Assembly: GCF_000003605.2 (NCBI RefSeq)
Contig: NW_003132853.1
Coordinates: 379,903 to 392,415, forward strand
Length of the DNA stretch: 12,513 nucleotides
Reading direction: 5' to 3'
From: Saccoglossus kowalevskii
Taxonomy: Eukaryota; Hemichordata; Enteropneusta; Harrimaniidae
This document shows positions 1 to 8,837 of this stretch, one piece after another; the stretch's first letter is position 1; each line of letters opens with the position of its first letter. A model generated the notes under the pieces. It ran no database searches, had not been told where the DNA came from, and saw only the letters and a list, made by a program, of their open reading frames with translations. A program made the translations under genes and the position numbers.

Positions 1-482
1 AGTAGTTACTATGAATAGTTTGTGAATTGGTCGATTGTGTGTCAGAAATATAAAATGGACAAGTTGACAGTCACATTCACGCTGTCAGTTCATTTCTTTC
101 GTCTATCATTCTTCCGTTCTCAATTACCACTGGACATCAGGCAAGTTATGGGGATAATCTTTATTTGTCTCACACCTTCTATGGGGCAATAAACAATGCA
201 GGGTGGAAGTGAGGCACGACAAGCTCGGTGTCTGCCTGATTGTAAACAACCTGGCGGCTGGCGCTTATTTCAGGGTTCTTATTGACAAAACCACTCAACT
301 CTTGGTGGCTCTTAATGGAGGGTCAAATGTAACAAATTTTCACTGAGTGGCTCTTAATTGAGGGTGGCGCTTATTTGCGGGTTTTTACGGTAATATAAAA
401 CGACAAGGGCCGGGTCGTCCTGTGACACCCATTTTCAGACCATTATGCAAAAGTGAATTGTGACATGTATTATCTTTTTCAG
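1..482 (+). other. 3' part of an intron of aquaporin gene A
   Basis: This stretch precedes the first visible exon of gene A and ends in a pyrimidine-rich acceptor (tatctttttcag) at 482. The exon that should encode the N-terminus, TM1-TM3 and the first NPA box is not here, so it lies left of the window. No convincing coding exon was found inside. It holds a group of four related 18-bp motifs at 259-382. Confidence 0.8.
259..382 (+). repeat. four copies of an 18-bp motif (tggckcttawtknagggt-like)
   Basis: Related 18-mers start at 259 (tggcgcttatttcagggt), 306 (tggctcttaatggagggt), 348 (tggctcttaattgagggt) and 365 (tggcgcttatttgcgggt). The last two overlap by one base. Similar GGCGCTTATT-type strings are, as I recall, common in repeats of marine invertebrates, so this is probably an old mobile-element end rather than a gene control site. 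The family cannot be named from this copy. Confidence 0.65.
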
Positions 483-687
483 TGTTACACCGGAGGAAGT
501 TCGAGGGAATATGGGTGCCAATGTACTAAATGCTTACGTCACTGCGATTCAAGGATTCGGGATAGAGTTTACTTTGACGTTCATTCTGGTGTTTACAGTG
601 TTTGCTACCACCGACGAAAGGAATGAAATCTCAGGCAGTAAACCATTGGCTATCGGAATTGCTGTGATTATTGCACATCTTGTGGGG
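483..687 (+). CDS. Aquaporin gene A, exon 2-equivalent (partial gene, 5' end off window)
   Basis: This exon encodes the middle of an aquaporin, a six-helix membrane channel for water. It is bounded by tttttcag acceptor and GTATGT donor. It enters with one base completing a codon split 2/1 and leaves in phase 0. The 68 complete residues begin VTPEEVRGNMG (end of TM3 and loop C), run through TM4 (QGFGIEFTLTFILVFTVF) with its conserved Glu, then ATTDERN in loop D, and end with TM5 (PLAIGIAVIIAHLVG). The His in IIAHL matches the helix-5 selectivity-filter His of water aquaporins (AQP1 His180). Length and phases match exon 2 of gene B exactly, with 40 of 68 residues identical. Family assignment is firm; orthology to one vertebrate AQP is not, though an 'aquaporin-4-like' label would be usual. 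Confidence 0.95.
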
Positions 688-1368
688 GTATGTAATAATA
701 ATAATAACCGTATCCCGGAGTGGGATCTTAATTGAAAATACAATAATTTAAAGTAATACAATAAGATAGCAAATAAAAAAAAAAACATTCACAGACAATT
801 GAATAAGGGAAAAAAATAATGTATATGTGACCACGACGTAAATCGGTGCCAGTATTACAATATGGCTAGTGTATTTTTTTAATGAGGAGTGTGTTTCACA
901 TTGTGCTTTTGTACTCGCCTGTGCCTAGTTTATTACTGAATGAATATATTGTCCACATTTATGAACCGTTTACATATATAGAACGTATGGTGTAGAAAAT
1001 CTGTCTAATTCGACACAATTATAAATTTTCAATTACCAATACATATATATATATATATATATGAAAAATGTCCGTTTTCCTCGGATCTTGTTTTTCTTAT
1101 GACTGTCCGTACATCGAATGCGTTTCTCTATAAACTACTAGTACATTGTACATGGTTGCCGACGAGTTGGGCTCTACGAGAACGCCACCAACGGGAAAAC
1201 TCTGTTGATTCTCGGAGAACGTTTTTTATAGTGTGATGTGATTTTTGAAGCTTGCAATCGTTTTGAATCACCACACTCGCCTCAAATTGTTTTGATTACA
1301 CGTGACGTCATGCTTTTAGAAGGACGCCCTCTTTATGAAATATGCGCATGTTCTATACTTTATTTCAG
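688..1368 (+). other. Intron of gene A (681 bp)
   Basis: GTATGT donor and actttatttcag acceptor. The donor is followed directly by a short ATA/AAT microsatellite near 692-707. An (AT)n run lies around 1041-1061, and a TACTAGTA palindrome at 1136-1143. Short open frames reading through the donor or across the acceptor are extensions of the exons and not separate genes. Confidence 0.85.
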
Positions 1369-1449
1369 ATTGGATACACAAGTGTTGGTATCAACCCAGC
1401 CAGGACACTGGGGGCGTCTGTCATGATGAAAATGTTTGATGACCACTGG
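1369..1449 (+). CDS. Aquaporin gene A, exon 3-equivalent with second NPA box
   Basis: This 81-bp phase-0 exon encodes 27 residues starting IGYTSVGINPARTLG and ending FDDHW. It carries the second Asn-Pro-Ala box on the half-helix of loop E, followed by the conserved Arg of the aromatic/Arg filter. The length of 81 bp and the boundary after HW equal the third exon of vertebrate AQP0/1/2-type genes, which is established knowledge. The residue after NPAR is Thr and not Asp, which argues against a glycerol channel. The position of AQP1 Cys189, the mercury site, is Val here. The acceptor is tttatttcag and the donor is GTAAGT. Confidence 0.95.
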
Positions 1450-1942
1450 GTAAGTCTCATGTAAATTGTGATGTTGTCTTCCCTCCAATGATATTAATAG
1501 TTCCGTACTGACATTCCCACTGTACGATCTGACCAATGCAATCATTAGAATAAGGGTTTTGACGAATCAGTGTTTCATTATTGTTTTTATTTGTTACCAA
1601 GACAACTAATTTTATCACTCTCATGTGATTACAATAATCGACGGGAAATACAACGAATTGGAAATATTGATGTAAATGTATTTATCATTTTAAAATCATC
1701 AATATCCTTGTTATTACCCTGAATTAAAGAAAGTATTTAAATCGAGTGACGGAGGTACACTCCGTATGTGCCGGTCGTGTGCCCACCGTGGGCGTAAAGA
1801 TTGTCGTCACATAGCATATGTGATTTTTTTCATGTTAGATCATTACGATTTCCTGAATAGTGCATCAAAGATAATGATGAAAAGTGTACGGAGGATTGCA
1901 AGGCATACCAAATGCATCCTATTAACCGTTGTAATTTTGCAG
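1450..1942 (+). other. Intron of gene A (493 bp)
   Basis: GTAAGT donor and gtaattttgcag acceptor. Retention from exon 3 would add only Val-Ser-Leu-Met before a TAA. An open frame from 1766 runs through the acceptor into the last exon, but its intronic part (MCRSCAHRGRKD...) has no aquaporin similarity and is read as chance. A small palindrome (tcacata/tatgtga) lies near 1809-1825. Confidence 0.85.
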
Positions 1943-2185
1943 GTTTTTTGGGCTGGTCCATTGGGTGGAGGGGTGGCAGCTGGATGGATATATGTGTTCA
2001 CATTCGGACGACAATTCGACACAGAAAAGCGAGAGACCGAATCTGAAAAGTACACAGAACACCATAAATATCTGGAGAGTATTTCAATGGATAGTGCAAA
2101 CGACAGGTCGACGTTTGTAGTCGAAGACGCGCCAGGTGTGAAGGTTGATACGGTAAACTTGAGCAATGAAGTAACTACCTTATGA
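1943..2185 (+). CDS. Aquaporin gene A, terminal exon (TM6 and C-terminal tail)
   Basis: The last coding exon begins in phase 0 after gtaattttgcag and ends at TGA 2183-2185, giving 80 residues. The first 22, VFWAGPLGGGVAAGWIYVFT plus FG, form TM6. The Phe-Trp pair before AGP matches the water-channel signature at Froger positions P4 and P5; glycerol channels have Pro and a non-aromatic residue there. The remaining tail of about 58 residues is hydrophilic, first mixed acidic and basic (RQFDTEKRETESEK), then acidic and Ser/Thr-rich, and would be cytoplasmic. The protein ends EVTTL, which fits a class I PDZ-binding motif (Ser/Thr-x-hydrophobic). The tail gives no other clear homology by eye. Confidence 0.93.
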   Translation, partial: VFWAGPLGGGVAAGWIYVFTFGRQFDTEKRETESEKYTEHHKYLESISMDSANDRSTFVVEDAPGVKVDTVNLSNEVTTL

Positions 2186-2420
2186 GCTGATGTCGCATGT
2201 TGAACGATGAGGGCGCACCGGCGGAAACTTGAATACATGTCCTGATGCAGTTAATACAATATTACAGAAATTCCTCTACTGCTATTTCCAACTGATTTTT
2301 TCCAATATATTCTTTTTCACTTGTTTCGATGTTCATTTTGTAACAAAGACTAATTTTGCAATGATATTTCATAATTATTGTGAAAGTTAATAAAAGGCGA
2401 TAAAAAATATATAACGACTG
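2186..2420 (+). other. Probable 3' UTR of gene A
   Basis: AT-rich sequence after the TGA, reaching to shortly after the first AATAAA. No coding potential is evident; the short minus-strand open frame at 2262-2450 is unrelated to any family I recognise. The exact cleavage point cannot be set without transcripts. Confidence 0.55.
2389..2394 (+). terminator. Polyadenylation signal AATAAA of gene A (first candidate)
   Basis: A canonical AATAAA lies 204 bases after the stop codon and is followed within about 50 bases by GT-rich DNA (ctggtcgtc, cattgtgtt), as expected for a cleavage site. A second AATAAA is at 2469-2474 and could be used alternatively. Confidence 0.5.
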
Positions 2421-2468
2421 GTCGTCTGAACTCATTGTGTTACATTTCACTAATATACGTGTTATTCA

Positions 2469-2474
2469 AATAAA
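2469..2474 (+). terminator. Second candidate AATAAA downstream of gene A
   Basis: A canonical hexamer lies 284 bases after the gene A stop, followed by T-rich and GT-containing sequence (ccagtgttgattgg). AT-rich DNA gives such hexamers by chance, so it is only a candidate. Confidence 0.3.
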
Positions 2475-3500
2475 TACTTAGAACACACGACATATTAGTA
2501 TTTATTACCAGTGTTGATTGGCTGAAAAGTTTTATTCATCGACACTATCGTTTGTTCGGTTGTGTATATACTTGCATAGAGTCTCCTGCTTTTTGTGGTT
2601 TTTAATAACATAAACTATTATGTTAGTGTGTGAATGGAGAAACTTGCTTCGCAGTAACCCGGTTTTGCCATTTACACACTAGCATACTATTTTATTAAAA
2701 GAAAAAAAAAACACTGTATGCTAATATTATTGTGGACGGATTAAACCACGGCGACGCTGTAAATTACTAGTACCTCAATTTTACCCAATTTCGTCGCAAA
2801 AAATTGCAATTTGCTGATATAATAGTTATTTTCACATCATCTTGATCAGATAGTGCCATGCGTGGGATATGTGTTTGCAATGTTTGTGCAAAAGCGTGAT
2901 ACTAGTATATCATATTTTACGAATCTTCGAGGTGCCAGTCAATATATACGCCATCATTTGTGAATGAACAGTGAGAAATTAACTGCAGAATGATTTGGAA
3001 ACAAAGAAAAGAACTTACTCAATTAGAAGGATTTATACTGTAGGTGTTTTTGTATGAAGGCTAACCCCTACAGGACAGGACATCTACTAGTATATTGTTT
3101 AGCCCAAGCAGAATCATTTCAACAAATTTTATATTTTTAGCTTGTTCTGATGGGCGGGGGTGACATTTTACATATTCAAGAAAAGAATGCAACTATAAGG
3201 ATAGTGACAAAAAAAAGAAATTCAGTCACCATATTCAGTCTTCTCGATAACGGACTGACGTCACACAATCTCGCCGTGTGAGTTTATGGGGCTTTAACAA
3301 GCTATGTAAAGCGCGTTGTAACCCGTTGATGAAACACGATTTGGGTAATTTACTTTAGTCCGCAGTGACTTTGTAATTCATTTTTAGAATAAGGTCATTA
3401 ATATTTGTTTACATTGCTCAGGAAAATTATGGTCTGAAATGAAATTTATTTAGGCGAGAATATCACCACCAACGTTGTTTAGTTGTTCGTTGCATGATAC
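2475..3500. other. Intergenic DNA between the aquaporin genes, part 1
   Basis: No gene was recognised. The stretch contains an imperfect hairpin at 2600-2700 and three TACTAGTA palindromes at 2765, 2900 and 3085. The rest is AT-rich unique-looking sequence with stops in all frames. Confidence 0.6.
2600..2700. repeat. Imperfect inverted repeat / hairpin, about 100 bp
   Basis: The left arm 2600-2637 begins ttttaataa and ends gtgtgtgaatgg. It pairs with the right arm 2668-2700 (ccatttacacactagcat, then ttattaaaa) with one 5-nt bulge and a few mismatches or G-U pairs. The inner GAAAC/GTTTT extends it slightly. The size suits either a miniature inverted-repeat element or a folded RNA precursor, and sequence alone does not decide. 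Confidence 0.6.
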
Positions 3501-3502
3501 CA

Positions 3503-3515
3503 TGCCCTCTTGTGG
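3503..3515 (-). promoter_or_regulatory. CTCF-like motif
   Basis: The minus strand reads CCACAAGAGGGCA, which matches 12 of 13 positions of the core CCASYAGRKGGCR of the CTCF site. CTCF is present in most bilaterians. One such match in 12.5 kb can occur by chance, so binding is only a possibility. Its position between two paralogous genes would fit an insulator. Confidence 0.25.
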
Positions 3516-3815
3516 CGGCTGCTAACAGTTTTTTGATCTACGGGTAAAACGTACTCTGACTCGTTAGAATGGGTCCAGGTCACTGAACGTATTAATAAAT
3601 CTTATGAATAAACCTTAAATGTCACACATCCCAGGACTGTCTATCGCCTTTTCCGTGCTATCTGTTCAATGATTACTGCTTGTTTTAAAATATTGTAGAG
3701 CACCCCCAGAAATACCCGGATGTGTGACCAATATTTTTTGAAAATGTCACAGTTAAATAATATAATAAATAAATCAAGTTATACTTGCCCACACCCACCC
3801 ACCCAAACTTACTAC

Positions 3816-3831
3816 AGGTCACGGTCACGTG
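3816..3831 (+). promoter_or_regulatory. Nuclear-receptor-like DR0 (AGGTCA-CGGTCA) overlapping an E-box CACGTG
   Basis: Two AGGTCA-type half-sites touch head to tail at 3816-3827, and a palindromic CACGTG E-box follows at 3826-3831. A similar DR0 occurs on the minus strand just before gene B at 5964-5975. The motifs are visible; function is inference. Confidence 0.25.
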
Positions 3832-4567
3832 TTTATCTATCGAGACTTGTCACATTATCGATACCTATATACTAGCAAAATACTGTTATTTGGCATTATT
3901 GCTGCAGAGATAAGATTGGGGTCAAATATAATTTGTTAATTCTTCGAAAAAAATCACATTCGACATTCCTTCCTTTCTATCGCTAACCTTACTCAGCAGT
4001 CGTACGTACAATGGTTGTCAGTTTTCGTATGTCCATCACACTTCTTATCCCGTCTTTACTCATGGGGCGGCATTTCAACATTCTACCCACGACACTGATG
4101 TTTAATAGTAAACTGTTTACCAATAATAAAACACCGAGACTCTCTTTTCAAGATAATCCACAACACGATGTTGAGGGACTGTGGATAAACATACCGTCAT
4201 TTCAAATCAAATGAGCAGCAAATCCATTCAAATTTTCCTCACAACAGAACAATCGAAACAATGTGAACCAAGACTGTTTACATTCTACAACGCATACGTA
4301 TATAATATTGAGTCACATGTTGCACACGAATCAACATCTATAATAATAAAGGGCTGTCTAGAGCTCAATTATTTCAAAGTATACAACAAAGAAAACGACA
4401 ACAGTATTCACGACACTGGGGACGCTTTATGAAGACGAATCATTCACATTTGTATAGATAAGAAATAAAGCAGCTCGAATATCGAACCCTTGTTTGGTGA
4501 ACCATCAAATCTGTCCCTTTGTAGAAATGTTCATGCAATGGGCGGGGAAATACGGATATCAACATAT

Positions 4568-4627
4568 GAAACTATAATTAGAATAATGACCACAAATGAA
4601 ACTATAATTAGAATAATGACCACAAAT
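4568..4627 (+). repeat. Perfect 30-bp tandem duplication
   Basis: Two exact adjacent copies of a 30-bp unit, starting gaaactataattagaataa and ending accacaaat, lie at 4568-4597 and 4598-4627. Perfect identity means the duplication is recent or the copy number is variable. Confidence 0.95.
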
Positions 4628-5900
4628 TTTGTTGAAACCTGGGTATTTTCAGTTGAATAGTACGAATGTGTCGTAGCACTATATGTATATATTCATTAAA
4701 CGTGCGAGGGACGGGAATTTCCCATAAATAGAATCATAATTCCATTGCAAGTCGCGTTTGGTTCAACAGGATAGTTTTTTGGCTAGGAAAATGATGACGG
4801 CATTAGGCCTGAAAGTGAAAAAAAAAGTTGTGTAGACTGACTTTGTTTGGGAACATGATTCAAAAAATAAACAGATAAATGAGTCACACGAATAAAAATG
4901 CGAATAGCATATTCACTGTCTTTCTTGTTGTCAAAAATACACTATAATTGTAAAGAATACATCATGAAGTAAATGAGTATTTGTTTTAATTACTGTTCCC
5001 ATTCTTTCTAGAATGGTAAATGTTTCTTCACATATGTTAGTGTTACAGTGATGCTACGATGCTTTTCAGGCGACGTTTAAAAAAATACAAGGGTTAGGGT
5101 ATATTCTTAAAACTATAAAATAAACTCGGAAGCTAATATTTTGGGCAACCAAAACACCAAACGGTAGTATCGTAGTGCTACTAGTACTCACAGAGTCGCT
5201 TTTTTGATTTTAGCGAAGTCAACCAAAACTGAAATGAATAAAGTCACTTATATTGTCAAAAAATAAATAATTTGTAACGTTGCCATGAAAGGAAAATCAC
5301 TATTTACGTTGATATTTTAGTTGAGGATTTTGGGGGGCAGATTTCATAAGACTTCCTTATTTATTAACTCATAACAAGAAGATAAAGATCACAAACACTA
5401 TTACTGCTCCAAACTAATTCAAGACACAGTCACGCTGTGGAAAGTGACATATAAGTTTGTTGCTCATAATGGAAATAAATCTCTCTCACTACTGGTTCTA
5501 AAATTATTAATATGAATTTCTGCTTTGTTAAATAAATGCCATTTATGTGTTGTATATGCTGGACATTTCATAACAAAGTGTTTTTCATCTTCAACTTTGT
5601 GTACATTGGTCACATATTCTAGAATTAACTGCAGTACTTACACAGTGTACCATGAGTAAACAGAAACTCCTACACTTGTTATGAGAGAAGAAGAACATGC
5701 GTATTATCATAGGAAACTACTTTTTTAACAAAATATGTATGACAGTATATATGTAAATGCCAACAAGTCAGACGTAACAACTATCCATTGTTGAACTTAC
5801 GACCTTTTAAATTTGCATATGAGAGGTGAAGGGGAATGTGAATGACCTGTGCCAGGCACCACTTTTATTTTTTATTGAATTCCTTATTTGTTATACATTC

Positions 5901-6065
5901 GTCTGTGTTATCGTATCGTGGCTCAGTGATTCGTGACTGTGGATTACTGCCACGGTATGAAAGTGACCCTGACCGTGTGACAGAAATCAGTTAACACCCG
6001 AACTTTCAGTTCTATCATCTGCACCCTGCCTTACGCGCTTTGACGAACAACAAACTACGACAAGC
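5901..6065 (+). promoter_or_regulatory. Probable 5' UTR / proximal promoter region of gene B
   Basis: This sequence leads to the start codon of gene B. It holds a short hairpin at 5917-5954, the DR0-like element at 5964-5975, an in-frame TGA at 5970-5972 and a possible acceptor (aactttcag) ending at 6009 that could join an upstream UTR exon. No clear TATA box was found. The transcription start is not determined. Confidence 0.35.
5964..5975 (-). promoter_or_regulatory. Nuclear-receptor-like DR0 upstream of gene B
   Basis: The + strand tgaccctgaccg reads CGGTCA-GGGTCA on the minus strand, two AGGTCA-like half-sites with no spacer, about 90 bp before the gene B ATG. This is a candidate receptor site only. 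Confidence 0.25.
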
Positions 6066-6415
6066 ATGGAACTTAAAAAATTGTGGGACGCTAAACAAAT
6101 GAAAACTGTCAGATTTTGGCGGGCGGTTATCGGAGAAACTTTGGCGTTGTTTCTCTTTGCATTCGTCGTGTGTGCCTCCACCTTACCATGGTATTCCACG
6201 GAGATGAACAGCTCGAAGATCCTCATCATATCGTTCACCGTTGGTTTCGCGATCGCAACCTTGGTGCACTGTTTCGGCGAGGTTTCAGGGGGACATATCA
6301 ACCCCGCTGTTACCCTATCCATGCTTTGTACTCTTAATATTGGTATTTTCAGGGCGTTCTTCTATATGATCGGACAATGTGTAGGCGCCATCGGTGGAGC
6401 CGCGCTTTTACTAGC
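6066..6415 (+). CDS. Aquaporin gene B, exon 1 (N-terminus to TM3, first NPA box)
   Basis: This exon encodes the first half of an orthodox aquaporin in the membrane. The start is the first ATG after an in-frame TGA at 5970-5972 and has a good context (A at -3, G at +4). Residues 1-17 are a short cytoplasmic head; TM1 is about 18-40 (FWRAVIGETLALFLFAFVV) with conserved Glu24. Loop A carries an N-glycosylation sequon, Asn48-Ser-Ser. TM2 is about 52-70, then loop B with SGGHINPAVTL (NPA at 79-81), then TM3 (FRAFFYMIGQCVGAIGG). The position of AQP1 Phe56 in the selectivity filter is Val59. The exon ends GC before GTAAGT, in the phase needed by the exon at 9246, giving Ala117. Without splicing the frame would stop at TAA 6417-6419. 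Confidence 0.96.
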
Positions 6416-6624
6416 GTAAGTACTGAGTCTACGTCATTCGAAACTGACTAAGCATTGTACTTGGATAATACCTAGACATGTAATCAACAGAGTAAGCTGG
6501 CGGTGTTATATCCATAATTGTGTTTGACTATTATATCTATCAATGAGTTATTTGAGTACCTAGTCATAATCTATGCTTTCAAGCGATAGTAATTGTTTGA
6601 AATGTTTCAATTGTTGTCAGGTGT

Positions 6625-6673
6625 GTTCAACCATGGAGCTAAAAAAGAACTTTTTTTAGCTCCATGGTTCAAC
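6625..6673. repeat. Near-perfect palindrome (22-bp arms, 5-bp loop)
   Basis: The left arm 6625-6646 begins gttcaaccatggagct and ends in six A. The right arm 6652-6673 is its reverse complement with one mismatch (c/g). The spacer is gaact. Such short foldbacks are typical of miniature transposon remnants or palindromic insertions, and a transcript would fold tightly. No target-site duplication was obvious. Confidence 0.85.
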
Positions 6674-8155
6674 ATAAACCTTAAGTAGTTAGCATATACA
6701 CATTATTTAACGATGGTATATTATAATAATCGTTAAACTACTAGTAGGTGATCATGAGCGACATGGTTTCGTAGCTAATGTAAATGCATATCGTCATTGA
6801 TATGCCCAACCTATACACCGCATATACGTATTGTTTCGTTTACACGAAATTCGAACACGCGCTGCTTGGCGACAACTATACAACCAATTTTGTACGACAG
6901 CAAAACGTGCCTCTCAGAACCCCCACCAAGTCGATTCACCGTATTCTCGATCCAAGCAAGCGACCTCGAAATTATTAACGTCCAGTATATGCGCAATGTA
7001 GCACATCTAGTCTATGGTTTTCCCTTGAAATTTTATTGTGCCATATAATGGGTAATTTTCGTGTACAGTTCGGAATCGTACAATGTTTCCACCATGGTAA
7101 GACTTGTTGAATAAATGAACGATTTTAATTAATTTTCTTCATATGTTAATCAGCCTAACAAGGTAGAAATGCTTTTGAAAACTGTTAGGCTTGGTCCAGG
7201 AATCATCCAGTTGCATGCATGTATAACGTAATTTTCGCGATCGATATTCACACATAGCTCAAATAATTTCTAACATAATGATGATGGTGACAATGAATGA
7301 GCTCATGTGGGATTGATGTTATGTAACATGTATACAAACAGTGGTATTTTATTGATATTTTCTTGATTCACATACGCCTCGGCTAATTTCCATGGAATCT
7401 AGGTGACCTTCTCATAACACAACCACCAAGGACAGTCGATGTGGTTTTATTGCCCCGCGGTCGTTTGGTTGTGTGCACAATACAACATATACCCATTGAC
7501 CACCTCCTCCGTATCCCGTAAACAAGTGGTATGATTTAGTACCGCCTATGTCACCAGGCCCCATTGAGTATCGACATTCTTCAACGGCCCCTTTCGGCGT
7601 TGCTTACGCGTGATTGGCGCCTTTATAACCAATAATATTTATAACCACGAATTATCACTGTTCTGGTGATTTGTAATATGCGACAAGCGCTAAATATGTT
7701 CCATGTGTACTAAATTACACCCATTACCAGTGCATCACAGTAATTTACGTCACATCTCAACATAACACGCATCAATATTCTCAACGGTGAATGGGGAGAA
7801 AACAATCAGACTGTATTATTGAGTGAATGAATGAATCAAGGGACGTTACAAATTTGGTATTTGATCATTCACAGCGCGAGCATTGTAGAAAATCAGAAAA
7901 TTGTATAATTTATATACAGCATCCAAGGGCAGTGCATCCACATCAATATGTCGTACTTGTCATGTGCCGTGGAACCAATAGTATGTTGGTTATGTATTTA
8001 CACCTGTAGTTTCTATCATAACAATGGGCGTGCCACGCAGACAGACTGTGATCCGATATGGTCTGAATCAGTTCGTTCAATGAGTGCCATGCTCAAAAGA
8101 CGTCAATTGAGTTACCTGCGTAGGTGCACTGTCATTAACCCAGATTTACCGCGCG

Positions 8156-8183
8156 TTTTTTTTTTTTTTTTTTTTTTTTTTTT
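8156..8183 (+). repeat. T28 homopolymer
   Basis: Twenty-eight consecutive T follow gcgcg. It could be the tail of a retroposed sequence inserted on the minus strand, but no target-site duplication or recognisable retroposon body was seen. The exact length is likely to be unreliable in assembly. Confidence 0.8.
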
Positions 8184-8225
8184 GTTTGGTTTGGTTTTGC
8201 GTTTCCTTTAAGTGCCGAGTGTACA

Positions 8226-8267
8226 TAAAATAAAAATAAAGTATACAAAAATAAAAATAAAGTATAC
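8226..8267 (+). repeat. 21-bp tandem pair
   Basis: Two adjacent 21-bp units, each ending aataaaaataaagtatac (second unit aaaaataaaaataaagtat plus ac), differ by one base. The period was counted between the two gtatac ends at 8246 and 8267. Confidence 0.85.
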
Positions 8268-8736
8268 ACATTAACGGGGTTCCAAGGTCTAGTTTATTTG
8301 TCGGGTGGTCAGGAGAATGGACCATCAGTTATGTTGATCCATAAAATTCGATATGCGTGGAAACCCTGGATCGATTTAAACACCATAAGGGTAAAACAAA
8401 TATGTGTGGTCCCAAGGTGTTTTTTTTAACAGAACCAAGAATTGATGTGCGTGCTGATCAGTATTGTTAATATATAAAATAATGTTCCTGGATTGGTTTA
8501 GTTTAATTCGCAGTTTGGACCTGCCTGCTTCGCTCGCTTTCAAAAGTGCAAGAATAAATGTGATTGGCTTACCAACTCTACAACTGCGCATACCTAACCG
8601 GCAAAGTAAACTGGGGTTGATTTGTTGTTTGTTTGTTGGTCTGCGAAATTTTTACAATGCTACACACGAATAGATTGTTTGACCAATTTGAAGTAGACCA
8701 TTAAAATAAAAGTTGTTTCAAAGTTATGCCAGGCAC

Positions 8737-8770
8737 TGCCCGTCAACGTCGAGAAGCGATGTTTCGGGCA
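8737..8770. repeat. Short GC-rich hairpin
   Basis: TGCCCG (8737-8742) pairs with CGGGCA (8765-8770), and inside it AACGTCG pairs with CGATGTT (one G-U) around a loop agaag. That gives 13 pairs in 34 nt. Function unknown; it lies inside intron 1 of gene B. Confidence 0.6.
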
Positions 8771-8837
8771 GGCAAGTATCACGTGACCAAACTTACGCTA
8801 TGTACTGGCGACAGTGGTACAGTATTTACGTAGAAAT

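Larger units (their letters stand above)
3501..5900. other. Intergenic DNA between the aquaporin genes, part 2
   Basis: No supported gene. Two overlapping open frames at 4011-4214 and 4181-4432 have no recognisable domain and look like chance. Noted inside are a CTCF-like motif at 3503-3515, a CA/CCCA-rich run near 3789-3805, a nuclear-receptor-like direct repeat with an E-box at 3816-3831, a 30-bp tandem duplication at 4568-4627 and a TACTAGTA at 5179. From about 4630 to 5900 nothing else stands out. Confidence 0.6.

Noticed and set aside
1766-1942. Alternative N-terminal coding upstream of the last exon of gene A
   Set aside because: The open frame simply reads through the intron. The strong acceptor at 1942 and the match of exon 4 to TM6 show where coding starts.
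4011-4432. Two overlapping + strand open frames of 67 and 83 codons
   Set aside because: No recognisable domain, no conserved partner, no splice or promoter logic; length is within chance for this sequence.
3150-4625. Weak resemblance between 3150-3210 and 4538-4600 (gggcgggg then aactata...tgac)
   Set aside because: Matches are short and broken by unalignable sequence; not strong enough to call a repeat.
5987-6322. 111-codon minus-strand open frame over gene B exon 1
   Set aside because: It is the antisense shadow of a well-supported aquaporin exon.
6784-7048. Overlapping open frames on both strands in intron 1 of gene B
   Set aside because: Three frames are open at once and none resembles a known protein, so local base composition explains it best.
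7069-7096. Possible 28-nt mini-exon between gtgtacag and GTAAGA, ending CCACCATG
   Set aside because: It is not a multiple of three, and as a first exon its ATG would join exon 2 of gene B in the wrong phase.
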